Shown piece after piece: positions 23,673 to 36,505 of a stretch of 64,000 bases of DNA (position 1 is its first letter; every line of letters starts with the position of its first letter). The position numbers were made by a program, and so were the translations under genes. The notes beneath the pieces are model-generated. The model was not told the origin of the DNA and did not search any database. It was given only the letters and a program-made list of their open reading frames with translations. This DNA comes from Aquatica leii (lineage: Eukaryota; Arthropoda; Insecta; Coleoptera; Lampyridae), in contig CM069432.1 in the NCBI GenBank assembly GCA_035610365.1, positions 4,650,001 to 4,714,000 of the forward strand, in the 5' to 3' direction.

Positions 23673-24353
23673 TTAGCATCTCCGGGTATGTATGTTCATG
23701 TATATTTTATTTGTGCGACCTAATTTATTTTTCCTACTAATTTCCTTAAAAGATTTTATGATTTTATTAGCTTTAGCTTGTTGGAATGGGCTTAATTCGT
23801 TTATAGAAAACAATTGATGAATACTAACGGTATTACTTAAATTATACAAATTGGAATTAGACTGAACCTGCGAACAGTTATTTTTGAAATCAATATTTAA
23901 TTGAAATGACTTAATAAAATCTGAACCGAGAATAAAATCGTGCGTAAGAGAAGGAGCTACAAAACAGTTTATTACTTTAGTGTTTCCTTCAACAGTGACT
24001 GGAATACCCACAGAAGTATTAACAGGGGTGTTATCGCCATTAGCTAAAATTAGTTTTTGATCATTTGGGTAATGTTTTAATTTGAGGTTTTTTATAACAT
24101 TTAAGCCATTACCTCCAATTACTGAAGAGGTTGCACCAGCATCAAGAAGAGCAGTACATTCCATATTGAAAATTTTAATTGATATATAAGGACGATTATC
24201 ATACAACTTACTTATTAAAAAAAGAGATACTTGTTCTGTTAACTTATCCTTTTTTGTCGAACGGAGGTAAAATTCTTTGACTGTATCTGACTGTATCGGT
24301 AAAAATGAGCTTAGAGTGTTTGGCCTGTTTAGAAAGGAAGGAACGTCGGCCAA
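23673..24353 (-). pseudogene. Gypsy retropepsin-type protease region
   Basis: A 226-residue open stretch with CTALLDAGATSSVIGG at residues 66-81, and ITVEG/LGSDF-type blocks after it (HDFILGSDFIKSFQLNIDF). The catalytic triplet expected as D-S/T-G reads D-A-G here (24135-24143), so the key Ser/Thr is lost. It is separated from RT by a frame change near 23.69 kb and from gag by a gap at 24.36-24.4 kb. Confidence 0.75.
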
Positions 24354-24369
24354 AGGTACGTTCTTTCTT

Positions 24370-25664
24370 TAAGAGTTTTTTGGACAATGGGGATAATTCG
24401 AAATTTTAACGTTTGGGTATCCACATCGGTGACAGAATAAATTTCTTTTTGCTAAACAAAATTGAAAGGCATGATTAGGTTGTTTGCAGTTCCAGCAAAT
24501 GACTTTGGGACTTTGATTTTCTGTTAGTTTATTTTGATTCTGTAAATTTATTTTAGATTTATTGCTAATTGATTGTTCGTTTTTGGGTTAGTGTGGAACT
24601 GAACCGATTGCACTTTATGTGTAGAACTACTAGCGGTGGTTTGTATACCACTGGATGTATCATAACTACAGACGTGAGATTTACTTTTGGGTGAATAAAT
24701 TGAAGCAGTTTCTAATTTTTTGCATAAAGAGTTTAACTCGCTTACAGAAGAAACATCTCGAAGTACCAAGTGAGAGATGTATTCTGGTAAGAGGTGAAAC
24801 ATGATTATTCTAATTTTTGTAGCTTCAAGAGGAGATTTACTTAATCTAGAAAATAAATTTTCTAAGTGTGCTATAAAAATAGTAACGTGTTCGGTCCGTT
24901 TTTGTTTACGTGATTTAATTTGTTCCCAAATTTGGCCTTCATAATCCGTTGGTAAAAATTCGAATTTTAGTAAAGAAACGAGTGTTTTTAACACTGCGAA
25001 ACCAAATAAAAGCATCGTCGACAAATAATTCTACCGCCGAATTGAAAAGTTCATCATTGGAAATTTTTCGAGATTTACTTAGATCGGTAACGTGTTCGAG
25101 AAACGAGGGTAGTTTGCCTGGATCTCCATTAAATGTAATATTTAAATCGGAGACATTAGTATATCGTGAATTGCAATTTACTATGGGTGGTTGGACGTTA
25201 ATTACAGGAGTAACAGCAGAAAATGTGGTCGACGTATTGATTGGTTTCGATTGACTTAGTGATTCTTCTAAATCAGCATCCAGAAGCAAAGCATCTGCGT
25301 ACAATTCGTTCTTGACATCAGACTGATCATCTGGAGTAATTAATCGTAGAATTCTACTAGTGACATGAGTAATTCTAGAGCGAAGTCGTTTATAAAGCGA
25401 ATCATTTGAAGAACTTTTAAATTCTTTTATTAAAGTTTCAATTGAATTCAAGGTAGTATTAATTTTTTTGATTTGAGTTTCTAATGACACGTCGTATTTA
25501 TCTAAATTAATCAAAGAAACACCGGAGGTACGTTCTTTATCGAGCGCGCGACACAAAATTTTCCTCTTTTCGTCATGCGGACGTGAAATATTAATTCCTC
25601 TTATTAATAATTCGTACGTTAATTCGTCAATTAACAAATACTTAGGCCTAATAACATCGTCCAT
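24370..25664 (-). pseudogene. Gypsy gag with CCHC zinc knuckle
   Basis: Starts at ATG 25662-25664 (MDDVIRPKYLLIDELTYELL), about 0.33 kb downstream of the primer binding site. The first part is open to about 24.95 kb and includes NITFNGDPGKLPSFLEHV and DDAFIWFRSV, typical retrotransposon capsid blocks. After a frameshift it continues FLPTDYEGQIWEQIKSRKQ and EHVTIFIAHLENLFSRL (24548-25024). In a third frame near 24.42-24.50 kb there is a zinc knuckle CWNCKQPNHAFQFC followed by CHRCG. Structural protein that would package element RNA; now broken. Confidence 0.75.
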
Positions 25665-25988
25665 TTTATGGTAATTAATAATAATATATTTTAACAAAAT
25701 TGTGTTGCTTTGAGACTTTTAAATGTACTAAAAAAATTTAAACAAATATTACAGATTACGTATTTAATCGTAAGTAAAATATACTTAAGCGTGCAATAAT
25801 CGATTGTTAATAAAATACCGATTTTGAACCAATGTGACCTTTAGATAAATGCAAATGCACATAACGAATTGTTAATACAAAATTAAGTTAAATAAACACT
25901 TGAAATGTTGTGTTTTAGCAGTGAAATTTTGACTATTGATAAAAAAGGCATAGGGTCATTGAATTATGTAATAAATAATTTAAATAAG

Positions 25989-26006
25989 GCCCCACGTTGG
26001 GCGCCA
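25989..26006 (-). other. Gypsy primer binding site
   Basis: Minus strand reads TGGCGCCCAACGTGGGGC, a classical tRNA-complementary primer binding site used by several insect Gypsy lineages. It starts 7 nt after the LTR end, a spacing also seen in some Gypsy families. Confidence 0.75.
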
Positions 26007-26013
26007 AAATTAG

Positions 26014-26687
26014 TGTAACGTGTTTTGTTGACACCGCGCGGCTACTTTACGTCGTACAGGCTGTCGTGGTTCTTATTACATCAAAGTATGGATGCCTAAC
26101 TCAATCATTCTAATTACCGTTGGGCGCCATCCAGTTATGTCCAAACTGGAACGAAAGATATTAACTTACTTTGTTAGATATAAAAAGAAATAGCAATAAA
26201 AGGACTTCTCCACATTTTACAAAGATATAATTAAAAAATTAACAATAAAAAAATATGAAACTTAATTGTTTTGTCTTCTTATCAATTGTTAGATTTCACA
26301 TATATTATATTAAACTGGTTTACCTATTCTCGTACTTAAATATTAATGCATCAATCAATAGTGTGCTGAAGTAGCAGCGCGTTACTTGGTTATTTGCGTG
26401 GGTGGCGTCCACTGGCAGCGGCTTAGCTTCCACTACTGCTCACACTTAACTTCGGCCAAAGGTGTCTAATCGTGCCAGTCTTTCTATCTTGACTAGAGGC
26501 TGATATGATGGCAAAAAAAAGGGGTGAAGCCTGCAAGAGGTATTTATGAGCCGTGCGTTTGATCGAGAAGAAAAAGACTTTGGTCAACTGGCGTCAGGTA
26601 AGGTAAAATAATAGAGAGGAAATGCTAATAATCTAATCCCCCAAAGGCGATAATTTACATATATTGATATTCGGCAATTCTGTCACA
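26014..26687 (-). mobile_element. Gypsy 5' LTR
   Basis: On the minus strand it starts TGTGACAGAATTGCC at 26687 and ends ACACGTTACA at 26014, about 674 bp, with TG...CA ends next to the primer binding site. No second copy is found in the window, so the outer boundary rests on the TG end alone. Confidence 0.6.
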
Positions 26688-28387
26688 CCGTTTGCACTGA
26701 ACGAGTACCCGAGACAGAATGGCATTTTTATCAGATGTTTATTTAAAGACGTGTGATTTTTGAATTTGCGCACGACTCATAAATACTCTTAATATTGAAG
26801 AATTGCTTAGACCGAAGGCGTGTAAACCGTAATAGAATGTAACAAGGAACATTATAATGTTTAGGTGTTGTACTGAACAACAAAAAAACATTATAATGGT
26901 AGAATAATTTTTTATTTGAATAAATTGTTAGGAAGAATGATCTCTATAATAAACTGTAAAAATAATTCAAATAATTTACATACATACAAAATTATATAAG
27001 AAAAACTGTTAAAAATGGAGAAGTATGGCAGATACACTCACTTCCTACTTGCAGTTGTAATCAGATTTTAAACAAATTTGAGTGAACGTAAAATAAGATT
27101 TATTTTTATATTTGATTTGAATGCGTTTAGATTACAGAAGGCTTCCAGCAATGTTTTAATAAGATTAAGCGATTACTTATTACTAATGGTATTCATATTA
27201 AATAATATACATAGATATGATATTACAAATATAATTATAATACATAAAATATCAGTTTATAAGAATAAAAAATATGTACCGTTACTTGGAACTCGGTGAA
27301 AACTATGTAATACGGTGTAGATTGCATTAAATTGCAAATATTAAACAGTAGCATAAGCAAAACCATAGCAAAACGCCATCGGTTACGGATAAAAGTTATG
27401 ATAACAGAAAACATTGCACTCGCTATTGTTACTCTTATCGATATTCAATCTACCATAACCACCTCTTTGTATACCTTTTGATATCAACGTTGAACATCGA
27501 GCAAACCACGTTTTACTTTCAATTAAATTTTCTGCACAAAGTCGTATTAGATATTCAAAAAATCGCACCATAACCACGAGCGAAATTAAATAATCTTATT
27601 TACGATAATGCAACAGCTTTAATCGAACGTTCTTGTACATAGTAAAATTAAGTAGTTTTCGTAGGCGTAGCAACAATAAATATGAAATTACTTAATTCCT
27701 AACAATTTCAATGCACTAAATTAAAATTCTGTGGGAATCTACATGCACTTATGTTAAATACAAATTTAATGCAAATAAAAGTAACGGATCTCTGCGTCTA
27801 TCGACAATTTATTGGTACAAAAACGAAAGGCTAATGCAATTATTGTAAATGTCCATTTAAATGTGGTAACTGTCTTTATTGTCAAGCTAATGGTGATTAT
27901 GTGTAGATTAGACCACTTTACAAATATAAAGTAACATAAATTAGCAGAATATAATTTAATGAACACAAAAGAACCTTGAGAACTCCTTGCTTCTGGTCAA
28001 TTTGCATTCTATGTATACATGTTGAACATAAATTATTTTGTCTGTTTGTTATTATTCTGCAAGCAATAAGACTACATAATAACAATAAATTACACAAAAA
28101 CCTAATTTATAGATGGATTAAAGGAATTGCATATTTTCTCATAAGATAAACACGCACACGAATGTGTGGTAGCGTTGTTTGTTCTTTAGTAATATTTTTT
28201 CTTTTAAGAAGTTTTAAAAATTAATAGCAAAGCAATTAATCAATAAATTAAAATAGAATATACAACTTATAGCATTAAAGTTCTACATAATTAACTATAA
28301 CTAACTCAGCACTCTTTTGCTTTTAAATGCGTTTGCAGTCCTGCAAACCCAGACTCAAATTCCTAAAAAAGTAAGTAAAAAAAAATT
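26688..28387. other. AT-rich, no gene recognised
   Basis: No motif-bearing open frame and no repeat partner recognised between the Gypsy LTR and the Penelope-like element. Confidence 0.4.
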
Positions 28388-30544
28388 ATGGCCGCGAAAG
28401 CTTCAAAAATAGAATTATTCGACTCTACGGAGAGGAAGTTTTTAAAATCGTGCGGAAATTGGAGACACTCAGGATCAAACGCCAACGTCTGATTGCTCAA
28501 TTAGCCTTTTTGAGCAGATGTAGAGACCAGGACATTGTTTCAGGTTTTCTGCAAATACAACATCACATCAAGACTAGAACAGGAAAGCATATACTGCGAA
28601 GAGCCAGCCGAGTCTTGTTAAGGGAGAAGACACACGAAACTAGACGCCAATTAGACCCGAAAACCACGGAGTTATTTTCAGTCCATTCACGACTGATCAA
28701 CACAATAGATTCGAGAATCTGGGATTTAATCGACAAATTATCTACGGAAAAAACCGAAGAGATTGCCAAAAAGGTAAAGGTAATACAAATGGCGAAGTTC
28801 CGGAAGTTACAGGAAGTACAACATCCTTCACCGCCGCAATTAGAGACAGACAGGATCATCATCAATATGTCTTCCACCACAATCAGTGGACCAGTAACAG
28901 CCATCTTATCAAAAGGATTAAATTTTGCTATCACACCAAAATTTATACCAAAAGAAAAAATAGTGAGTTCATTAGAGAGCACACTCAGAACTCTACCACA
29001 ACATATTCAAGAAGAGGTGAGGGTCAAAACAGCCGACATTGTGAAGAAATCTACAGTACCGAAATCCAACATTAATCGAGAAGAAAGAAATGCTCTAAGG
29101 GAACTTAAAGCTAACAAAACCTCTGAAGAGAAAGATTTCGGCCGCTGTAAAATCCGAAAGCACGATCCTGGAACATCAAAAGAGACGACTAATTCCTACA
29201 GGCACCAGGATGCCGCACCTTTACGGCCTTCCAAAAATCCACAAACCAGGGGTACTGTTTCGCCCAGTTTTGAGTGCTACAGGTTCAGCCACTCATCCTC
29301 TGGCTAGATACTTATGTACCATTTTACAACCGCTTACGGGAAAAAGCATCCACCACGTAAAGAATTCCCAGCACTTCGTCTCTAAAATTAAAGAAATTAA
29401 ATTGGAACCAGAAGACATTTTAGTCAGTTTTGATGTGAGATCTCTCTTCACAAAAGTGCCACTACAAACAGCACTGGAGATCATCAAGACCAAATTACGA
29501 AAAGCGGATTCAGATGAAGAACTTAACGGACTAATTGAGCTATGCTTAAAGTCCACCTACTTCTTATTCAACAATATTGTATACGAACAAATTGAAGGAG
29601 CAGCAATGGGATCACCACTTTCTCCAGTCATCGCCAATATATTTATGGAGGATTTTGAAGAAAGAGCATTAGAAACCGCTACCCTCAAACCAAAAATGCT
29701 GGCTACGTTATGTGAACGATACATTTGTAATTTGGTCTCATCGAAGAGAAACACTACACAACTTTCTGGATCACATCAACCAGTTAGATTTCAACATCAA
29801 ATTTGCCATGGAAAAGGAAACAAACAAACAGCATTTCGTTCTTGGACGTACTGGTCACTCGAAATATGTACAACAAATTGGGAAATCAAGTATGTATATA
29901 GAAAACCGACACATAATGACAGATACTTCAACACCGAATCACATCATCATCCAGCTCAGAAGTATGCAGTTCTAAAAACTTTAGTACACAGGGCCAAGGC
30001 GATCAGTGAACCGAACACGTTAAAGACCGAGCTAGGTCACCTAACAAACGCCTTAATAAAAAACGGTTTCAGAAAAACAGACATATATCGAGCAATTAAC
30101 AAACACAGTAAGGAAAAACCAAAGAAGGAGGAACCCGTGGCAACTTCCTTCCTTCCTTACATAAAAGGATGCACGGATAAAATAGCCAGGATAATTAGAG
30201 GGAAAAATATCAAAGTAATCTTCACTGCAACAAATAAAATATCCGCCAATTTCTCAAAATCAAAAGAAAGAAAAGCACCACTCGAAGAACCAGGGGCCTA
30301 CCACATCCCTTGTTCGTGTGGGCTGGCTTACATAGGACAAACGGGACGCAACATAGCTACCAGATTAAAAGAACATAAGGCGGATACAAAAAAACATAAC
30401 GCAAGATCTGCCGTTGCGGAACACTTTTTAGACACCGGTCACACGATAAAGTTTGAAGAGGCAACAATGTTGGTTAAATCCCAAAATTTCTGGCCTAGAC
30501 TATACAAAGAAGCCATTGAAATTCAAATAACGGAATCGATCTAG
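28388..30544 (+). pseudogene. Penelope-like element: RT plus GIY-YIG endonuclease
   Basis: Begins MAAKASKIELFDSTERK at 28388 and shifts frame near 28450. The N-terminal region reads LRIKRQRLIAQLAFLSRC to NFAITPKFIPKEKIVSSLES. An internal deletion near 29.13 kb removes the early RT region (residues after ALRELKANKT). RT resumes with HLYGLPKIHKPG, motif A ILVSFDVRSLFTKVP and motif B AAMGSPLSPVIANIFMEDF. Motif C reads YVNDTFVIW instead of YVDD (29708-29719, first Asp lost) with a frameshift there. The C-terminus has GIY-YIG endonuclease signatures (YHIPCSCGLAYIGQTGRN, ATRLKEHKAD, AVAEHFLDTGHTIKF), ending at TAG 30542-30544. RT-GIY-YIG order is diagnostic of Penelope-like elements, which use target-primed integration. 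Confidence 0.9.
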
Positions 30545-30700
30545 CGCCAATATGGAAAAACATGTTCCGGAAACCTAATGAAACGGAACCGTCACGAACC
30601 ATTGACCCGAACGGCGTAATATAAAGGCTTCCTCCTATATCTTCAGTTTCAGTTTTTTCTGAAGAAGACAGCTACATGACTGTCGAAACGTCAAACATTA
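30545..30700 (+). other. Penelope-like element 3' UTR
   Basis: Follows the stop codon directly and contains a stem-loop ending in TGTCGAAACGTC near 30.66-30.69 kb. The 3' boundary of the element is not defined. Confidence 0.5.
30659..30692 (+). ncRNA. Hammerhead-like core motif in Penelope 3' region
   Basis: CTGAAGA (fits CUGANGA) is followed, after one extra A, by GACAG-loop-CTGTC (a perfect 5-bp stem), then GAAA and CGTC. Hammerhead motifs are known in Penelope-like elements. Here stem III would be loopless (AC/GT) and stem I is weak, and the extra A between core and stem II departs from the consensus. Possibly a dimer-dependent or degenerate ribozyme. Confidence 0.35.
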
Positions 30701-31836
30701 TAAATTTTTCAAAGTATGTAAGTTTCCTAAGTTTTATACATTTTGTGAAAAGTGTAAATATGGAACGCGGTTCAAAACCCGAAAATAATTATTTGTTAAA
30801 AAATAACCAAAAACAGTTTGAGCCAAAGAAAAGATGCCCAAACTCGCAACCCAATTGTGCGTTGAGATTAAAAACAATAATGTTATAATAAGGTTATGAC
30901 GATTTATTAAAGACTATAGTACTACATCACGATTAACTCATTACAATTAGTTTTAAATCATAAATTGATAAAGTTTGTAGATTTTGAAGTAATTTAAACA
31001 ATAACCTTGATTGAAATACTCAAGAAAAAGAAATTATTAAACCAAATCTAATATCTAAATTTAAGTTGTTTAACCGCGTTCCCGCTGCTATAACATTTTT
31101 TCTTACAATAATTTTATCGGACCGAATGACGTCCGACGTGTAGGCGAGGTAAGATTTGGCACTTCCGAATCTCCTTACAAAGAAAATTATAAAATACTAA
31201 TTTACACGACAATCCAAAATTACTTTTAACGAACCCCGACGAAACTGCTACATTACGGCTTTGCAACGACTGCTTTATTCAAGCGTTTGGCTCCGCTTCG
31301 ATCGACGTTTAATAATTAAAGTATAAATATCTTGAAGTACAATGTAAAAAGGATCATATATTCAATTTGTAAAATTTTAGTTGTGAATTATTATGAGAGT
31401 AACAAAGAAGGAACTGAAAAAATAAAAAAAAGTACTCGCAACCACATAGTGTTGTTCTCAACCTCTCACCAGCACTGAATTCAACGTAAAAATGACGTTT
31501 AAGCACATTTGGATTTCAAATCTACGTTGCGCCTTTTACGACAAGGAAACTTACTCGCCATTGCAATATCTAGCCCACAGCCGACTAAGAGTAAAAAGTT
31601 GCCTATCCGACAGTCAGAAATGTACGCAAAACGTATTTTAAGTCGTTACAAAGTCATTGAAACAAACCACGTGATTGTAGTCACAAAACGTAGAATGTAA
31701 TGATACAAGATTTGCGTAGACTATTCGTGTGTCTGCGCGGGATGTTTTAAAGGTCGCCTCGTATATATTTTGTATGTGACATTAAGAAATGAGCAGCGTG
31801 TTACGTAAATATAAAAAGTAAATAGAAACATAAGGT
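30701..31836. other. No gene recognised
   Basis: Moderately AT-rich; some higher-GC patches near 31.1-31.3 kb without recognisable coding. Nothing supportable. Confidence 0.4.
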
Positions 31837-32120
31837 TGTTACATGCAAAAGTTGGAACAATGTCACTGCCTGAAATGAGGTAACATAAACGATGTTGTGC
31901 CGCTGCTCAGTGGAGACGGGGTGGGTTATATTTTAAAATTCCGTGATAACTTGGAAACTAGATTGACAATAAAATCGAAATAAAAGGGTAAAAACTCAAA
32001 ATCGGTTAGGGCGCCAATCAAGGACACGATGATAAAAGCTTCCGGACCCCTGATAACCCAGAAGCTCATCTGGTTGGTTACAACCCCTGGACTTACCTCG
32101 AGTTGTAACTTGCTAAACTC
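31837..32120 (+). mobile_element. LTR-like repeat start (TGTTACATGC family), copy A
   Basis: Begins TGTTACATGCAAAAGTTGG and matches 63759-64000 over the first about 180 bp, sharing GTCACTGCCTG, GTAACATAAACG and TGGAGACGGGGTGGGTT. It then weakens after a shared GGGCGCCA. TG start and TGTTAC end are like the insertion at 13511. The right end is not defined; no gag-pol is seen downstream. Confidence 0.5.
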
Positions 32121-35100
32121 TGAAATGTACTTAAAAATTTACGTACGCGGCGGCTGAATGAATAAAAGCTCTTTACAGTTTAACAATTTAACATTTATTG
32201 TATTAATAAAATAATAAAATGAATATCAAACAAACTTGAATAAAAATAATGAAAGAAATAAAAATAAACAAGACAAAAAAAAACAATTCAGAAACTGAAT
32301 ATAAAAATTAATATTTAAAAAAAATAATAAAAGCGTTAACTTGTTCAAAAAAAAAACAAATACAAAAATAAAATTCAAGGCCTTGTCCGCATACTTAATC
32401 CGTAAATTTAACAACAAACAACAAAAAAAATACAAAAGTCATAAAATATACGTCCGACACTTTGGTTTCGAACTCAGCGTTAAAAAAAAATTACATGTTA
32501 CATTTCGTTACATTATCTTTCATGCATGAATACGGCTTACTTTTACTACACACAGAACAAAATTAATTAAAGCAAAATTCACGCAAACTTAACACCTTCA
32601 AGTGTTTCTTGAAATATTTAAATTAGCCGTAATTCAGTCGGCTCAATTCAAAGCTTTTAAATCATATCGATCGCGGTTCACTTCACGATAATATCAAATT
32701 CAATAAATACCTTGACTCAATTGTATACTCCAGGTAAACTGCTGGGCACAGCGGTTCCAGAAGCTTTCGAGTTTAGATCGACCCCGGGACGGTCTAGGTG
32801 TTCTGTAGTCGATCGAAGGTTCGGTGGGACCCCCAAACAATGGAATGACGGCGGAAGATTTATTTTACTACTTAATTGAAATCCGCACAAAAGCGAAGAC
32901 TGGATTCTTAGCACAACACATTAAAAAAAAACAAATCCAACTCAAACGTCAGCTTTATGATGGATACCATGAAGTTCATTAAACCGTAAAATTACGAATT
33001 TGGAAAACCAATATTTCCCATCACACCACTTAATTTTCACGGCACCATTTATTTAACTTCCGCGGTATTGCATAACGGTAGGGTAAAACACCCCGAACAA
33101 TTGACTACATCACGGTATTTCTTAATTGCGACAAAAAAAAAATCCCCCAAAATCAAAATTTTACTCCTTGTAACACCTCGTAATCCCACTTAATTCAATA
33201 AACTTGCGCCGTAAAATCTTTGTAAAAGATGGAACACTAAACAAAGTAAATTAACAAAGATGAAAACTATTATTGCCTCTTGCTTCAAGTCACGTAGGCA
33301 TACGAAAGAAAGGAAATCTTCTCACAGAAAATGCTTACTCTGTTAAATTATCAAATAGCTCGCAAATGAACTTAACATAAACAAAACTATAGATACTAAG
33401 AAAATTGATCAAGTTACATTCCAAAAAGGAAATCGTAAATTAGATAGAGTTGTTATTCTAATGAGATAACCAGAAGTAAAAACATTAAATCAAAATCAAA
33501 ACCACGGAACTTTATGCGTTTAAAAAAAACAAATAATAATTGTGAAATAACTATGGAATACAAATCAACTTAAATTATACGTATTAAAATAACGAGTAAA
33601 ACGTTTTCGATGCTTACATCGAACTAATCAATCGCTAAAATAAAAGAAAATTCAGTCCAATAAATCTGAATACGGGGTCTTTTACAAAAGAATTCCAACG
33701 CAGGTTACAAGGTGCTAGAGAAATAACCAAAAGAAAAATACGCCAATTGTGTTGAATATATAGATAATTCAGAAGCAATTTCATGGACAAATTAATTCTG
33801 AGTCTATGTGCAACAATTCAATTTAAAAAACTTATTAAAGAGTTGTGGATGAAAAATAAAACTCAAATTAGTAAATACAATTATTGGTATCAGGTGAGGA
33901 TTGTTTTCCATTCATGAATGTGACGTAATTCAGCACCTGGTCGTAACAGCAGAAATACCCATTCAAGTTACTAAACCACATCAGCTTACTGAAAACGTGA
34001 TTTCTAGAGCGTCTTCAACGCGGTCTTCGGACAACCGCAAATTGACCACGATTAGAAGTTTAGTATTCTCAGATTCTAGATTTTTTAGGTTTATTTCCTG
34101 GTAAAAGTTAAACGAGTTTGGTATTACAGCTAGTAGTTATTGGCGGAAGTCCTGAAAAAAACCTCAATAATAAAACAAAACCAATAAAATTTAAATTACA
34201 AAACGCTGAGTACAATAAAAAAAAAGTGCGGGGAAAGAAAGTAGAGCAAGGAGGGGAGTCGGTGAGAAGCAGTGGCGAAGTACGGGTGATAGGCGACAGT
34301 AGAGAGTCGCTGAGAAAATTGGCGAAGCGAGGCCAAAAATGAAAGAGTGAACTTCTGAAGTGGTACCAATGAGCAGAAAATTAGTGAGCGCTGTAACAAA
34401 CTGAAAAAGTAAAGCAAAAGTACCAAGAAGCCGATACGTAAAAAAAATAAAGTTCTCAAAGAAAAAGCGGAAGTAGATAGTCTGCAACATTACGACCTCA
34501 GCCAGCGAATAATAGTACCCAGCTAAGTGTTAGTCAACCAGAAAATAGTAGTTACACAGCAAAGTAGTAATGACTAATAAGAAACTGTGAAGGAAACCAC
34601 CCGCCTGTGGAAAGACGACCGACGCCTCCAAGAGCGTAGTGAGGAAGACGCCGAAATTACCTGCCAGCGATTCTTCGGTAAAAGGTTAGATTTTTAAGAG
34701 ATATTTTGTATATTCGTAAACTTATGTTTTGTTTCTTTTATTTGAGTATTGGGGCCCTATTACGTAAACGTTTGTTTTTCTATGTATTTTATTGTTAATA
34801 TAAATTTGTTTGTTCTACAATCTTTATTTCTTGTACAAAATCAAAGGGTTTACCTAGAAGTCTTGGGAGAAAGAAGTCTCATTTTATTCTATTCAAAATA
34901 ATAGCCGGAGCAATTCATTTATTATCACGTTATGTTATTAGAAAAATAAAACGCTTTTAACAAAATTTAAAACACAATAACGTTACAATACTAACAAACA
35001 AACGTATACTTAGTCACAGTAGACAGTAAAATCTGACAAAAATCAAAAAGGTTACTTACGATTAAACATCTTTTGCTAGTACTAGTAAAAGTTCAACTAT

Positions 35101-36414
35101 GCCTAAAAGCTATAAACAAATAAAAACTATATCGCAGTGGTATCATAAATAGGACTAATTCGGTTACAACCAATTCTGAAACATGGCGTGCGCTCAACTT
35201 CCAATTCTCCAGATATCTAATTAACTTTAAATTTCGTACATGTGCAAAGATAGAATTTTATAAGCGAGATTCCATTATTTTCCTTATTAAAATACTACAC
35301 TTTACATATTGGGTATGGAAGTATCGAACTACGATATTCTAAACGAAACAACAAAGACAAAAGAATTAACACACGTCAACAATCAAATTTAGTAGGTAGT
35401 AGTATCATGCAAGAGGGTCATTAAAAAAAACACAATTATCGCAAAATCTAAAAAATCATTCTTACATTAACACGATTTATATTTAAGATCAATTATATTT
35501 AAGTTTAAGATTTAAGATATTCGTCTATCTTTACAATTGCCAAAATGATCGATATAAATTTACAGTTTTTAATGAAAGATTTTTCAATGCTTAGCATAGA
35601 AATACGCACGACGTTCTTGTTCCATAGTATTGTCGATTGCGTAAAAACGATTTAAATTTTTTTACGCAGAGAAACATCGCTCACTTTACACGGTAGTCGC
35701 AGGTAAATTCAATCAGTTATTTTATGTAATATATATTTACAAACATTTTCATTGTGGTTTTTAATTGACTTCCGGCAAGCGCTGTCCAATTGTATTTGTA
35801 ATTCATACAACTTTTTATGTGATTCGTCGAAAACGAGTTTTTTTTCACTTATTTTTTTAAATGCTATAAATCGGTAACATTTTTTTTACACCATAATAAA
35901 TCATGTGAAAACAGTAAACCTACAAAACAGCAAAATCTATTGTTTACCTCAAATTCATAAATCCAAACTGACGAATCATATATAGATTCTTTAAAAGTAC
36001 TATGGACATCTTTATTTTTATGTTTACTGATCTTACGAATTTGAAGTAAAGGCTGATGACGAGCATCAAATTTAAATTCTAAACTTCTAAACTAATACAA
36101 GCTATTAATTTTTTAATGTCTTGTACCACCATTGTTATGAAACAAAAACAATAAGTTAAGATTATAGATAAACTAAGAAAATCGACTGTACAGTTTACCA
36201 TATGTGATAAGAAATGTGCATCCCAGCATCTGTATTTTATACACACGTGCTACGAATATAACAATAGGTGACGTAAGTCACGTAAGCATTGCACTGTCTG
36301 TAAGCATTTAAGCGTTTATTTATATTTTTTTCCTAACTCGCGTACAATTGTATTATGGGTGTCTCACTATTGACTACAATAACTATATTATTTACAATTC
36401 CACAAAATGTTGCT
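32121..36414. other. No gene recognised; possible LTR/leader remnants
   Basis: Mixed composition. A GC-richer patch at 32.72-32.85 kb and a purine-rich stretch at 34.2-34.7 kb might belong to the LTR-type element starting at 31837, but there is no matching second LTR, primer site or coding domain to prove it. Confidence 0.35.
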
Positions 36415-36505
36415 CTTTCGAAATGGTCCTCTAGTGGCAGTTATTGGAACTCGTTTTATTTTACAGGTTTTTTGATAGATGACACAACATAAATACAACT
36501 TTTAT
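36415..36505 (+). repeat. Dispersed repeat, copy 1 (inverse of 41.9 kb copy)
   Basis: Contains AAATGGTCCTCTAGTGGCAG, then TTATTGGAA and GATAGATGACACA. The reverse complement of 41898-41990 matches over about 85 bp. Identity of the parent element is unknown. Confidence 0.5.

Larger units (their letters stand above)
21168..26687 (-). mobile_element. Gypsy-group LTR retrotransposon, one LTR retained
   Basis: Reading on the minus strand from high coordinates: LTR (26014-26687), primer binding site, gag with zinc knuckle, protease, RT, RNase H, integrase, and a tail ending at TAG 21168-21170. Order PR-RT-RH-IN is Gypsy-type. Each domain carries stops or frameshifts. No copy of the LTR is found beyond the pol end, so the downstream LTR is missing or lies beyond a break near 21.1 kb. 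Confidence 0.85.

Noticed and set aside
31980-32020. GGGCGCCA as a retroviral-type primer binding site on the minus strand
   Set aside because: The same motif occurs at similar distances inside several LTR-like copies with different following bases, so it is better explained as internal LTR sequence.
34100-34700. Purine-rich stretch as retroelement gag or leader
   Set aside because: No capsid or zinc-knuckle motif, stops in all frames and no paired LTR to support it.
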